64,000 bases of DNA from Caldicellulosiruptor acetigenus (lineage in GTDB: Bacteria > Bacillota > Thermoanaerobacteria > Caldicellulosiruptorales > Caldicellulosiruptoraceae). Every line of letters starts with the position of its first letter. Positions within the stretch are counted from its first letter, which is position 1. The position numbers and the translations under genes were made by a program. Shown piece after piece: positions 36,654 through 45,776 of the stretch. The DNA is taken from the NCBI RefSeq assembly GCF_026914305.1, contig NZ_CP113866.1, positions 1,615,501 through 1,679,500 of the forward strand, read 5' to 3'. The notes under the pieces are model-generated. The model was given only the letters and a program-made list of their open reading frames with translations. It did not search any database and was not told where the DNA came from.

Positions 36654-37706
36654 CTACTTTTTAAGGGAATAATAAAAGTCCATTATTTCTTGAATTGTGG
36701 GAACCATGCCGCCTGTTCTTCCATAAAAGTGTACTTCTTTTTTCCCTTCCAAAGAAAGCTTAACATCCTCAAGCATCTGTCCTAAATTCATCTCAACGTC
36801 AATAAAAAATTCTACTTCCTCTTTTAATGCATAACTTTTTAGCTCATTTTCTGGAAATGGCCAAAGCGTAATTGGTCTTACAAGCCCAACCTTCTCACCA
36901 GCTTGTCTTAATCTGTTTACAGCACTTTTTACAATCCTTGCACACATTCCAAATGAGACAAAAATAACCTTTGCATCATCTGCTAAGTATTCTTCGACCA
37001 TTACCTCATTTTCCTTTATTTTTTTGTACTTTTCCTTTAGCTTTAAATTATGTTTTTCAAGCTCTTCTGGAACAATATAAAGAGAGTTTGTCACTCTTTT
37101 TTCTCTATTTCTCTCGCCTGTCACCGCCCATAGTTTTTCTACCTTTTGTGGTTGATAGTTTTCGTCGAACTCAACAACCTCCATCATCTGTCCAAGCATT
37201 CCATCACCCAAAATCATAACAGGGTTTCGGTACTTGTCTGCAAGGTCAAACGCCTTTATTGTAAGTTCCACTGCTTCTTGCACAGAAGATGGAGCAAGTA
37301 CAATCACCTTATAATCTCCATGTCCGCCACCTTTTGTAGCCTGAAGATAATCAGACTGGGCAGCATTTATATTGCCAAGCCCTGGTCCACCTCTCATAAT
37401 GTTGACAATCACGCATGGAAGTTCTGCACCTGCTAAATATGATATACCCTCTTGTTTAAGGCTTATTCCTGGACCAGATGATGATGTCATAACCCGCTTG
37501 CCACAGCTCGATGCACCATATGCCATGTTAATTGCTCCAACTTCGCTCTCTGCCTGAATAAATACACCGCCATTTTTTAAAAGCTTTTTAGCCATATACT
37601 GCAGAAGTTCTGTCTGAGGGGTGATTGGATACCCAAAAAAACATTCACAGCCAGCCCTCAGTGCTGCCTCAGCAATGGCTTCATTTCCTTTCATAAGAAT
37701 TTTCAA
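36654..37706 (-). CDS. vorB: 2-oxoacid:ferredoxin oxidoreductase, alpha subunit (VorB-like)
   Basis: Alpha subunit, 350 residues, with MKGNEAIAEAALRAGCECFFGYPITP at the start and SSSGPGISLKQEGI; it carries the pyrimidine-binding and transketolase-C-like regions. Length and motifs match the VorB/KorA type annotated for 3-methyl-2-oxobutanoate or 2-oxoglutarate. It lies 3 bp after the small ferredoxin subunit gene. The symbol reflects the family name; substrate is not proven. Confidence 0.88.
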   Translation of the reverse strand: MKILMKGNEAIAEAALRAGCECFFGYPITPQTELLQYMAKKLLKNGGVFIQAESEVGAINMAYGASSCGKRVMTSSSGPGISLKQEGISYLAGAELPCVIVNIMRGGPGLGNINAAQSDYLQATKGGGHGDYKVIVLAPSSVQEAVELTIKAFDLADKYRNPVMILGDGMLGQMMEVVEFDENYQPQKVEKLWAVTGERNREKRVTNSLYIVPEELEKHNLKLKEKYKKIKENEVMVEEYLADDAKVIFVSFGMCARIVKSAVNRLRQAGEKVGLVRPITLWPFPENELKSYALKEEVEFFIDVEMNLGQMLEDVKLSLEGKKEVHFYGRTGGMVPTIQEIMDFYYSLKK

Positions 37707-37709
37707 AGT

Positions 37710-37913
37710 CTACTCACCTACCTCAAACACTATATCAGGACAAACCTTATAGCAGCTTCCACAGCCAATACATGAGTTTTGGTCTTTTACTTCAACAGGA
37801 TTATACCCTTTTTTGTTTATTCTGCTCCTGTCAATATACAAGATTTTCTTTGGGCAGATTTCCACGCAAAGTCCACAACTTTTGCACTTATCATACTCGA
37901 TTTTGAGCTTCAA
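37710..37913 (-). CDS. 2-oxoacid:ferredoxin oxidoreductase, delta (2x4Fe-4S ferredoxin) subunit
   Basis: Small electron-transfer subunit of about 67 residues with two CxxCxxCxxxC clusters: CKSCGLCVEICPK and CIGCGSCYKVCPD. It passes electrons from the TPP site to free ferredoxin. The TTG at 37913 is chosen because GGAGG lies 8 bp before it; a TTG at 37928 lies upstream of that site. It follows the frameshifted P-loop gene. Confidence 0.9.
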   Translation of the reverse strand: MKLKIEYDKCKSCGLCVEICPKKILYIDRSRINKKGYNPVEVKDQNSCIGCGSCYKVCPDIVFEVGE

Positions 37914-37937
37914 CTTATCAACCTCCAAAATGGCTTC

Positions 37938-38089
37938 TTATCTTATTATATACCTTTTAATGGCATATACAAGAGAATATTTTTTTATCTCTTCTAAAAG
38001 CTCCTCTTCAAATAGATTCTCTTCAACTACAGTAAGAATATAGGGAATATCTTTTTTGTCAGCTACGTTTTGGATAATTTTAAGGCTTC
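37938..38089 (-). pseudogene. Out-of-frame C-terminal remainder of the P-loop ATPase gene
   Basis: After the stop at 38090 a different frame stays open to a TAA at 37938 and reads IIRSLKIIQNVADKKDIPYI, then continues to KKYSLVYAIKRYIIR. This fits the conserved C-terminal part of the upstream protein's family (pattern ETTxE..G....E...TGIP). One missing base near 38090-38098 would restore a protein of about 235 residues. It is either a real frameshift mutation or a base error. Confidence 0.8.
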
Positions 38090-38650
38090 TTATAATACTT
38101 CTGGCTTTGTTTCTGAAAGAAGATGAGAATTATTTATAATAGCTGTAATATTCATTCCCAGAATGCTCTCAATTTCCTGCATGTTCTGCAAGATTTCTTC
38201 CTCGTTTGAATTAAACGGTCTGTATATGTTGGCAACATAAAAAAGACTGTATCCTTTTTTATCAAGCAGCTCTTTGAACTGGCCAACAATTCTACTGCCA
38301 AGCTCATCTCCACCTACATCTATTATGTTGACTCCGTTTGAGTTGCTCAGTGCTTCAAAAACCCTGCCAGAAAGAACCGGAAGATCTATACTTTTGTCCT
38401 CAAAGTGTGTGGAAATAAAATTTATGTTTTTATTCTCAATAATATGCTTAATACTTCTCAGGTTATAATAAAAATTTATTACATCCGCATCAATTAAATT
38501 CACATGGAAAAACTCCCCAAGCTCCAAAGAAACATTTAATGCTATCTCACTCTTGCCACTTCCCGCCGTCCCAACAAAGATGTTTGTTTTCCTGTTGACA
38601 AAACTCAAAGGTACTGTCATGCACATTCTTTTCACCCTCATCCCCGTCAC
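38090..38650 (-). CDS. P-loop ATP-binding protein, frameshifted near the C-terminus
   Basis: 186 residues of a ParA/CooC-like P-loop family often found beside oxidoreductase genes in Clostridia. Walker A is VGTAGSGKSEIALN, followed by the LIDADVINFYYNLRS region, the DVGGDELGSR Walker-B-like motif and NNSHLLSETKPEV, where the frame ends early. The remaining 50 codons lie in another frame downstream. Several starts are possible (GTG at 38650 or ATG at 38626, the latter better placed after GAGG). It sits between hypE and the ferredoxin subunit. A metal-insertion or assembly role is only a guess. Confidence 0.75.
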   Translation of the reverse strand: MTGMRVKRMCMTVPLSFVNRKTNIFVGTAGSGKSEIALNVSLELGEFFHVNLIDADVINFYYNLRSIKHIIENKNINFISTHFEDKSIDLPVLSGRVFEALSNSNGVNIIDVGGDELGSRIVGQFKELLDKKGYSLFYVANIYRPFNSNEEEILQNMQEIESILGMNITAIINNSHLLSETKPEVL

Positions 38651-38659
38651 AAATTCTTC

Positions 38660-39667
38660 TTAGCAAATCCTTGGTAACATCTCATAATAAAGCATGTCCA
38701 AAATTCTCGTGCCGCCAAAGGTGGTTGACAGATATACTCTCTTTTCCCTACTTTCCTCCACTGTCCCAATCTCGCATGCAAACCCATTGTATTTTCTCAA
38801 AATCTCAATAGCTTTCTCTTTTTCATCCCTATTTACAATTGCAACAAACCTACCTTCACAGGCAAGATAATAGCTATCAAGCCCCAGGATATCGCACAGA
38901 GCTTTTACCTCATCTGCCACAGGTATCTTTTCTTCCTCAACCTTTATATCAAATCCAGACTTTTGGACAATCTCATTTAAAGCTGTGGCAAGCCCACCTC
39001 TTGTAAGGTCTTTCATATACGCAACATCTACTTCTTGCATCAGCTCTGAAATGACATCTAACAAAAGCCCACAGTCGGATTCTATCCTTTCTTCAAACCC
39101 AAGGTCTTCATTGTGAGAATATATGCATGCTCCGTGTCTTCCTATATCCCCACTGACAATCACAACTTGATTACTTTCTATTTTTGAAATGGAAGGCATT
39201 TTTTTGGTATCTCTTGCAACACCCAAACCGGTTGTATTTATGAATATTCCATCTGCCGCACCCTTTTCCACAACCTTTGTATCCCCTGCAACAACCTCAA
39301 CTCTTGCCAAATCTGCATATTTCTTTATTGACATTGTAATCCTCTCTAAATCATCCATGGAAAATCCTTCTTCAATTATAAAAGAAACGGTAATATACTT
39401 TGGTTCAAGTCCTGCAACAGCTAAGTCATTTACCGTACCACATACAGCAAGCTTCCCAATATCTCCTCCTTTAAAAAAATATGGCTTTACTACAAATGAA
39501 TCTGTTGATATTCCAACTTTCATATCGTTTAAGGAAAATATTGTTGAATCATCGGCACTTTTCAATATTTCAGAACCAAATATTGGCTTGAAAAGGCCGT
39601 CAATCAGCTCATATGTCTGTTTCCCGCCATTGCCATGTTCCTTGCGAATAGTCCTCATCATTTCCAC
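38660..39667 (-). CDS. hypE: Hydrogenase maturation protein HypE
   Basis: Dehydrates the C-terminal thiocarboxamide to thiocyanate, giving the CN ligands of the NiFe site. 335 residues, PurM-like fold with KEHGNGGKQTYELI at the start and VEVVAGDTKVVEKG. It ends in the essential PRIC, whose terminal cysteine carries the carbamoyl group. GTG at 39667 or ATG at 39661 could be the start; the latter is better spaced after GGGAAG. It overlaps the hypD stop. Confidence 0.96.
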   Translation of the reverse strand: MEMMRTIRKEHGNGGKQTYELIDGLFKPIFGSEILKSADDSTIFSLNDMKVGISTDSFVVKPYFFKGGDIGKLAVCGTVNDLAVAGLEPKYITVSFIIEEGFSMDDLERITMSIKKYADLARVEVVAGDTKVVEKGAADGIFINTTGLGVARDTKKMPSISKIESNQVVIVSGDIGRHGACIYSHNEDLGFEERIESDCGLLLDVISELMQEVDVAYMKDLTRGGLATALNEIVQKSGFDIKVEEEKIPVADEVKALCDILGLDSYYLACEGRFVAIVNRDEKEKAIEILRKYNGFACEIGTVEESREKRVYLSTTFGGTRILDMLYYEMLPRIC

Positions 39668-40713
39668 TTCCCGAATCTAAAGTATGCATTGCAAGAACCT
39701 TCTTGTGATACCATACACGCACCTTTTGGTGTCTGAGGTGTGCACACCTTTTCAAAAAGAGGACATTCAAAAGGCTTTAATTTGCCTGTGAGCACATCTG
39801 TACATCTGCACGCAGAATTAGAAAGACTTTCATATTCATATTTAAGCTGGACTGAAAAGGCAGAATACTCACTTTTAAGTCTCAACCCACCCCCCTCAAT
39901 CAAGCCAAGTCCTCTAAAATACGCATCAGTTCTTTCAAAAAACCTCTCTATATACCTTTTAGCAACTGTGTTACCTTCTTTTTTTACCACTCTCTTGTAC
40001 TCATTTTTTACAGTAAAATCATTATTTAAGATACTTTGTGTCAAACTCAGCAAAGAAAGCAAAATATCATACTTTTCAAATCCAGATATTACAGAAGGAA
40101 GTTTAAACTCCTCAACAAACCTAAATCCATCAACACCCAAGATTGTCGCAACATGTCCTGGCAGGATAAGCCCGTCCACTTTTATGTGGTCTTTTAAAAG
40201 AACTTTTAGCGGCTGGTCAATGGTTTTAAGCTCACATGCAAATTTGACATTCTTCAAACCCTTTTCCAATACCTTTTCTAGGCTTAGAGCAAATGCTGGA
40301 ACTGTTGTCTCAAACCCCACTGCAGCAATTATTGCTTCTTCATCTTCGGCTATATTCTCAGCAGCATCAACCGGTGAATACATAATTTTAATCTTGGCAC
40401 CTTCTGCTTTTGCCTCAGCTAAAGACATACTCTTTCCTGGAACTTTCAGTAGGTCTCCAAAAGTGTAGATAGTATAGTTCATTTTTGCAAGCTCAATGAG
40501 ATTGTCTATATACCCTTCATGAGTTACGCAAACTGGGCAGCCAGGACCTGAAATAAAATCTATATATCCTTTAAAAAGAGTATGAAAACCGTTTCGGTAA
40601 ATTGAAACAGTATGGGTACCACACACCTCAATTATTCTTAGCTGCCTGCCAATCTTTTCAATGTTGTTTTTTATCGTGTTAACAATAGCATTTGCCTTTT
40701 CAAGAGTTTGCAT
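39658..40713 (-). CDS. hypD: Hydrogenase maturation protein HypD
   Basis: Iron-sulfur scaffold protein on which Fe(CN)2CO is assembled with HypC. 351 residues. The conserved cysteine motifs are EVCGTHTVSI, GPGCPVCVT and GFETTVPAF, and a Cys-rich C-terminal region (ACRCTDVLTG..CPLFEKVC) binds the 4Fe-4S cluster. It overlaps hypC by 14 bp and hypE by 10 bp, showing tight operon structure. Confidence 0.97.
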   Translation of the reverse strand: MQTLEKANAIVNTIKNNIEKIGRQLRIIEVCGTHTVSIYRNGFHTLFKGYIDFISGPGCPVCVTHEGYIDNLIELAKMNYTIYTFGDLLKVPGKSMSLAEAKAEGAKIKIMYSPVDAAENIAEDEEAIIAAVGFETTVPAFALSLEKVLEKGLKNVKFACELKTIDQPLKVLLKDHIKVDGLILPGHVATILGVDGFRFVEEFKLPSVISGFEKYDILLSLLSLTQSILNNDFTVKNEYKRVVKKEGNTVAKRYIERFFERTDAYFRGLGLIEGGGLRLKSEYSAFSVQLKYEYESLSNSACRCTDVLTGKLKPFECPLFEKVCTPQTPKGACMVSQEGSCNAYFRFGKWK

Positions 40714-40927
40714 CTCTTACCTCACCAAAAAGTTTTTCTATTTCCTCGGCTTCTTTTTCATCTATTTTTTCAATTGCAACTCCTGAGTGAATAAGTAAAT
40801 AATCACCCACAGCCACTTCTTTTATTAGAGACACATTTACAGTTTTCTTCAAACCTAAATAGTCAACAATAGCTTTCTTGCCATCTTCTAAAATTTCGAC
40901 TACCTTTGCAGGATACCCTAAACACAT
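40700..40927 (-). CDS. hypC: Hydrogenase maturation chaperone HypC
   Basis: Small chaperone that carries the Fe(CN)2CO unit from HypD to the hydrogenase large subunit. 75 residues beginning MCLGYPAKV, with the essential Cys2 as in all HypC. The motif VGDYLLIHSGVAIEKI closes the domain. Located between hypF and hypD. Confidence 0.96.
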   Translation of the reverse strand: MCLGYPAKVVEILEDGKKAIVDYLGLKKTVNVSLIKEVAVGDYLLIHSGVAIEKIDEKEAEEIEKLFGEVRDANS

Positions 40928-40942
40928 ATTTTTAAAACTCCC

Positions 40943-43216
40943 TTAACAATTTTTTAATAATTGGATTGTATAATATACTTGTCCAGCTGAAATTCCCCCA
41001 TCGTTTATAGGGAAAAAAGAATTAAAATACACTTTAAAACCTTCTTTCTCAAGCAAAGATACTGTCTTTTCAAGCAAAAGCCTGTTTTGGAACACTCCAC
41101 CAGATAGTACTACAATGTCTTTATTATAATTTTCTCTCAACCTCTTTGCCACTTCAACAACTATTTTTGCAACGGTGTTGTGAAATTTCGCAGAAATCAA
41201 GCTTCTGTCAGCCTTTCTTTTAATATCATTAATAATTTGTTGTAGTATATGCACAATATCTATTTCAGTTTCATGTTCAAAATTCATAACAAAATCATAA
41301 AACCCTTCTTCGGTCTTATCAGCAATACTTTCTAAAACCATTGGAATCTGGGCTTCAAAATTGTTTTTCTCACCACACCTTAAAAGCACACCAACAACAT
41401 CAAATATCCTTCCAAAACTTGAGCAAAGAGGGTAATTCAGTAACCTTGCTGCCTTTACAATTTTCGAAAGAAAATTAGAATTTGCAAAATATTCCTCCGC
41501 AAAGTTTTTATCAATTTCATACGCAAAATAGTATGCCAGTCTCACAGGTTCTTTTATAGATTTTTCTCCGCCCACTAAAGGATAGTACTTTAGATGAAAT
41601 GCTCTTTTCACATTGCTTTTATCAATTATAAATCCTTCACTTCCCCATATGTTCCCATCCAATCCCAAGCCTGTACCGTCAAATGCAAAGCCTATACAGC
41701 TATCTAAATTATTTTCAAGCATGCACGAAAACACATGAGCTACATGATGCTGAACATACACAATTTTTTTGTTATTTTTTTGAGCAATCTCCTCAGCAAG
41801 GGCGGTTGAAAAATAGTTTTTGTGCAAATCACAGGCAATATAATCATATTCTAAGTTGTAAAGAAAAAGAAGGTCACTTAGTGCAGACCTGTAAAAGTCT
41901 ATATACTCTTTTGTGTCAAGGTCACCCAGGTATTGGCTCACAATAACCTCATCGTCTTTTTTTAAAGCAACTGTAGCCTTCTCATGACCTCCTAATGCTA
42001 AGATATTTTTCTCTACAAATTGTGTTGAAGAAAGTTTTAGTCTCAGAGGAGCAAAACCTCTTCCTGGTCTTGTCAGTACAAACTTATCTTTTACAACAAA
42101 AGCAACGCTATCATCGCATCTTCGAACTATTTTTCTGTTGTGATAGAGCACATAGTCACAGGTACCATCAAGTTTTTGAATAGCATCGCTTTCGTCAATA
42201 ATCATTGGAATTCCTGAGAGGTTGGCAGAGGTTGCAATTAAAAAGTCTCTGCCTGTTTTGCTCAGGATATAGTCCAAAATAGGGGTGTACGCCCTCATTA
42301 TGCCAAGGGTGTGAAGATTGCTATTCACGTGTGAAAAATGCTCAGTCTTTTTTTCAAAAAGAATTATAGGACATCGTGGAGAAGAAAAAATATCTTCTTC
42401 CATCTTATTGACATGGCAATATTTTTTTACTACTTCAATGTCCCGAGCAACAAGTGCTAAGGGCTTGCCTTCTCGTCTCTTGCTTTCAAATAGTCTTTTT
42501 ACCACAATTTCATTGTATGGGTCACACACCAAGTGAAAGCCGCCTATCCCTTTTATTGCGACTATATATCCCTCTTCAATTTTTTGAGAAACAAAATCTA
42601 AAAGTTCAATTGCCTCTCCATGGATATGTTTTTTTTCAGCAAATGAAAAAAGAAAAAGTCTTGGTCCACACACAGGGCACGTTGTTGACTGCGCATTGAA
42701 TCTTCTGTTGTCCGCAGTAAAGTATTCTTTTTCGCAATCACTGCAAAACTTAAATTGCTTCATAGATGTATTTTCTCTATCATATGGTAAAGTTTCAATA
42801 ATTGTGTATCTTGGTCCGCAGTTTGTACAGCTAATAAATACGTTGTGATAATGTCTGTGAGATTTGTCATAAAACTCTCTTTTGCAATCCTCACATATCC
42901 CTAAGTCATAAGGAAGGACTGTTGAAATCCTATTTTTTTCACTCTCAACAATACAAAACTCTTTTTCACTCTCTACCGGTTCAATCTCATAAACTTCAAT
43001 TTTCTCTAAAATAGCATTTTTAGGAAGATTAGTTATAATATGCTGTGTTATTTGCTCTGAAGTTGTATCCCCTTGAAACTCAGCCAAAACACCTTCACCA
43101 GTATTTTTTACAAACCCAGTAAGTCCAAGTTTTCTTGCAATACTATAAATAAAGGGTCGGAAACCGACCCCTTGCACAAGCCCTTTAAATATAAACCTGT
43201 ACCTTTTCATAAGCAT
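40943..43216 (-). CDS. hypF: Carbamoyltransferase HypF
   Basis: Makes thiocarbamoyl on HypE from carbamoyl phosphate, the source of the cyanide ligands. 757 residues with the standard order. An N-terminal acylphosphatase domain (GLVQGVGFRPFIY) is followed by two zinc fingers (CEDC..CTNCGP, CSDC..CPVCGP), a YrdC-like domain (KGIGGFHLVCDP) and a Kae1-like C-terminal domain (HHVAHVFSCM, FDGTGLGLDGNIWG). ATG at 43210 is better spaced after GGGGA than 43216. Between hypB and hypC. Confidence 0.96.
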   Translation of the reverse strand: MLMKRYRFIFKGLVQGVGFRPFIYSIARKLGLTGFVKNTGEGVLAEFQGDTTSEQITQHIITNLPKNAILEKIEVYEIEPVESEKEFCIVESEKNRISTVLPYDLGICEDCKREFYDKSHRHYHNVFISCTNCGPRYTIIETLPYDRENTSMKQFKFCSDCEKEYFTADNRRFNAQSTTCPVCGPRLFLFSFAEKKHIHGEAIELLDFVSQKIEEGYIVAIKGIGGFHLVCDPYNEIVVKRLFESKRREGKPLALVARDIEVVKKYCHVNKMEEDIFSSPRCPIILFEKKTEHFSHVNSNLHTLGIMRAYTPILDYILSKTGRDFLIATSANLSGIPMIIDESDAIQKLDGTCDYVLYHNRKIVRRCDDSVAFVVKDKFVLTRPGRGFAPLRLKLSSTQFVEKNILALGGHEKATVALKKDDEVIVSQYLGDLDTKEYIDFYRSALSDLLFLYNLEYDYIACDLHKNYFSTALAEEIAQKNNKKIVYVQHHVAHVFSCMLENNLDSCIGFAFDGTGLGLDGNIWGSEGFIIDKSNVKRAFHLKYYPLVGGEKSIKEPVRLAYYFAYEIDKNFAEEYFANSNFLSKIVKAARLLNYPLCSSFGRIFDVVGVLLRCGEKNNFEAQIPMVLESIADKTEEGFYDFVMNFEHETEIDIVHILQQIINDIKRKADRSLISAKFHNTVAKIVVEVAKRLRENYNKDIVVLSGGVFQNRLLLEKTVSLLEKEGFKVYFNSFFPINDGGISAGQVYYTIQLLKNC

Positions 43217-43222
43217 TTTCCC

Positions 43223-43894
43223 CTACTTTTTGAAATATGAATCTAAAAGAGTATAAAAGTAATTAACGAGGCTTTCCACACCTTCTTTTGTCCTGAACGA
43301 TACCTCAAACAGTTTTAAATCTTTGTCTTTTATAGCTTCTAAACCCTTTTTGTATCTTTGCATATCAAAACCAATGGCATCCACTATATCAATCTTTGAC
43401 AGAACAATAACGTCAGCTTTTTCAAACATTATAGGATATTTATATGGCTTGTCATCACCCTCTGCAGCAGAAGATACAACAACTCTCATGTTTTCTCCTA
43501 AATCAAACGACGATGGACAGATAAGATTGCCAATATTTTCAACAAAGATTACCATTTTAGGTAAAAGGTTAAGAGTATCTATTGCTTCTGCAATACTATC
43601 TGCAACTAAATGGCAGGCACCGCCTGTGTTTATCTGCAAAACTTTAACTCCGTAGTTTGCAATTTGCTCGGCATCAATTGTTGAAGCAACATCACCTTCG
43701 ATTACTGCAATGTTAAATACATCTTTGAGATTTTCTATCATACACTTAATAAAAGATGTCTTACCTGCACCAGGTGACCCCATCACATTTACAATATACC
43801 ATTTATTTTCATCTGCTAACCTTCTTATATTGTCGGCTGCATTTTGATTTCGCTCTAAAATATTTTTTATTACCTTTATTTCCATCTCAATCAT
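43223..43894 (-). CDS. hypB: Hydrogenase nickel-incorporation GTPase HypB
   Basis: G3E-family GTPase that inserts nickel with HypA. 223 residues. The P-loop is GSPGAGKTSFI, and the metal-binding C/H pair lies in GGACHLVADSI, with NIGNLICPSSFD and LSKIDIVDA completing the G-domain. The N-terminus lacks the His-rich nickel-storage stretch present in some homologues. It overlaps hypA by 8 bp. Confidence 0.96.
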   Translation of the reverse strand: MIEMEIKVIKNILERNQNAADNIRRLADENKWYIVNVMGSPGAGKTSFIKCMIENLKDVFNIAVIEGDVASTIDAEQIANYGVKVLQINTGGACHLVADSIAEAIDTLNLLPKMVIFVENIGNLICPSSFDLGENMRVVVSSAAEGDDKPYKYPIMFEKADVIVLSKIDIVDAIGFDMQRYKKGLEAIKDKDLKLFEVSFRTKEGVESLVNYFYTLLDSYFKK

Positions 43895-44228
43895 CTACCT
43901 CTATAGACTCAATGTAAAATTCCTTACCATGTTCTGTAAGCTTGCCTAATGACAAACATTTTGGACACGTAAAATCTTTTGTTCTTTCAAAATATTCACT
44001 GCATTTTTGACAGTACAAAAGAGCCTTTTTGGTAATTATTTTGAGCTCTGCACCTTCTAAGATTGTTCCTTTTGTTAGGATATCAAAATAAAATTTTAGC
44101 GACTCGTCAATAATTCCGCTAAGCTCCCCAACTACAACTTTAATCTCTGTAACCTTTTTAAAGTCGATATTTTTCAGCTCCTCTTCTGCAATCTTTACAA
44201 GCTGCTGTGTAACAAAATACTCATGCAT
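43887..44228 (-). CDS. hypA: Hydrogenase nickel-insertion protein HypA
   Basis: Nickel chaperone of 113 residues. It begins MHEYFVTQQLV with His2 as the nickel ligand, and has a zinc site of two CxxC pairs, LYCQKCSEYF and FTCPKCLSLG. First hyp gene, 51 bp after echF. It delivers nickel to the Ech large subunit in this setting. Confidence 0.95.
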   Translation of the reverse strand: MHEYFVTQQLVKIAEEELKNIDFKKVTEIKVVVGELSGIIDESLKFYFDILTKGTILEGAELKIITKKALLYCQKCSEYFERTKDFTCPKCLSLGKLTEHGKEFYIESIEVDD

Positions 44229-44279
44229 TTTACCATTTTCCTTCCACTTCTGCTTTAAGCTTTAGCCAAAGTCTCCTAT

Positions 44280-44660
44280 TTAACTATTAGTTGCAGCAGC
44301 CTGCGCCTTTGGCTGCACTTCATCTTTTACTTCCTGCTTTTTGATGTAAAACTCTTTATAAGTGGTTGGAACGTTAAATTGCTCTTTTGAAATTAAACAC
44401 TTTTTAGGACAGGACTCAACACATACATTGCAGAGCACGCACTTGTACTGATTTAGCTGCCATGTCCTTGAGTTTCTATCCACCACTATCGCATTTGAAG
44501 GACATTTTCTCTGGCAAATACCACAAAAGATACATTTCTCTATCTCTATCTCAAGGCTTCCTCTTGTATCTTTAAAAAATGGCCTCTTTTCCTTCGGATA
44601 AAGCCTTGTTGCAGGCTTTGAAAACAGGTTATCAAAAACATTTCTAAGCATCCCAAACAT
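44280..44660 (-). CDS. echF: Ech-type hydrogenase 2x4Fe-4S subunit
   Basis: Iron-sulfur subunit of the membrane-bound Ech hydrogenase, related to NuoI. 126 residues with two ferredoxin clusters, CIFCGICQRKCPS and CVLCNVCVESCPK, which relay electrons between ferredoxin and the small subunit. Last ech gene, 29 bp after echE and followed by hypA. Confidence 0.9.
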   Translation of the reverse strand: MFGMLRNVFDNLFSKPATRLYPKEKRPFFKDTRGSLEIEIEKCIFCGICQRKCPSNAIVVDRNSRTWQLNQYKCVLCNVCVESCPKKCLISKEQFNVPTTYKEFYIKKQEVKDEVQPKAQAAATNS

Positions 44661-44689
44661 TTTACCATCCCTCTTTTACAAAAACTTTT

Positions 44690-45769
44690 TTACCTTTCGG
44701 TACACGAAATACATGGGTCGATTGTCAAAACAAGCATTGGAACATCTGCAAAATCCACACCCTGAAGCATCTTCACAAGCGCAGGAATATTTGCAAATGT
44801 TGGTGTTCTGATTCTGAGCCTTTCTAAGTTCTTTGTCCCGTTTGCCTTTATATAATATACATCTTCTCCTCGTGGCTGTTCAACCCTTGAAATAACCTCA
44901 CCGTTTGGAAATCCTTTGACCGGCGTTGAAATCTCACCTTCTGGCATCTTAGATATAGCCTGACGAATAAGGTCAATTGACTGATAGCACTCGCGAAGTC
45001 TCACTTTCAGTCTTGCATAGCAGTCTCCGTCATTTTCCACAACAGGTTCAAAGTCAAGCTCTCCATATGCTGCATATCCAAGGGTTCGTAGGTCCATACT
45101 AATTCCGCTTGCCCTTGCCATTGGTCCTACACAGCCAAGCTCGTAAGCTTCTTGCTTGCTCAGAACTCCAACACCTACAAGTCTTTTCTTGACTGTATAA
45201 TCGTTCAAAAACGAACCTTCTATCTTCTTTAGCTCCTCTTCCAATTTTGCAAGGTTATTTAAAATGAACTTTTGCTTATCAAGGTCTATATCTCTTCTAA
45301 CCCCACCAATTATATTTGTGGAAATTATAACTCTTGAACCTGCTGTTGCTTCCATAAGATCCATCACAAGCTCTCTATTTCTCCAGCACTGCATAAAAAG
45401 ACTTTCAAAACCAAAAGCGTCAGCCAATAGCCCAAGCCACAAATGGTGGCTGTGAAGCCTGTGAAGCTCTGCCCAAATAACTCGCAAATACCTTGCTCTG
45501 TCGGGCACTTCAATGCCCATTAGCTCTTCAATTCCCTGGCAATAAGCCAAAGCCTGCTGAAAACTGCATATACCACAAACTCTTTCAACTACATATATGT
45601 TCTGATTTATATCCTTTTCCTCAGCAAGTTTTTCAAGTCCTCTATGAACATAACCTATTGCAGGTATCGCTTCAACAACTTTTTCGTCCTCTAAAACAAG
45701 CCTAAGCTGCAGAGGTTCCGGCAAAACAGGATGCTGTGGACCAAACGGAACTATTGTTCTTTTCCCCAA
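44690..45769 (-). CDS. echE: Ech-type NiFe-hydrogenase large subunit
   Basis: Holds the NiFe active site; NuoD-related, 359 residues. The nickel ligands are in ERVCGICSFQQ near residue 63 and IDPCISCTER at the very end. Only three residues follow the last cysteine, so there is no C-terminal peptide for an endopeptidase to remove, in line with other Ech enzymes. Histidine-rich LHRLHSHHLWLG near residue 105 is a quinone-site relic of the complex I family. It lies between the NuoC-like and ferredoxin-like genes. Confidence 0.93.
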   Translation of the reverse strand: MGKRTIVPFGPQHPVLPEPLQLRLVLEDEKVVEAIPAIGYVHRGLEKLAEEKDINQNIYVVERVCGICSFQQALAYCQGIEELMGIEVPDRARYLRVIWAELHRLHSHHLWLGLLADAFGFESLFMQCWRNRELVMDLMEATAGSRVIISTNIIGGVRRDIDLDKQKFILNNLAKLEEELKKIEGSFLNDYTVKKRLVGVGVLSKQEAYELGCVGPMARASGISMDLRTLGYAAYGELDFEPVVENDGDCYARLKVRLRECYQSIDLIRQAISKMPEGEISTPVKGFPNGEVISRVEQPRGEDVYYIKANGTKNLERLRIRTPTFANIPALVKMLQGVDFADVPMLVLTIDPCISCTER

Positions 45770-45776
45770 AGCCTTC

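Noticed and set aside
39740..40468. 242-codon open frame on the plus strand opposite hypD
   Set aside because: It is a shadow of hypD, which has clear conserved motifs; the translated sequence looks like no known protein and has no ribosome site.
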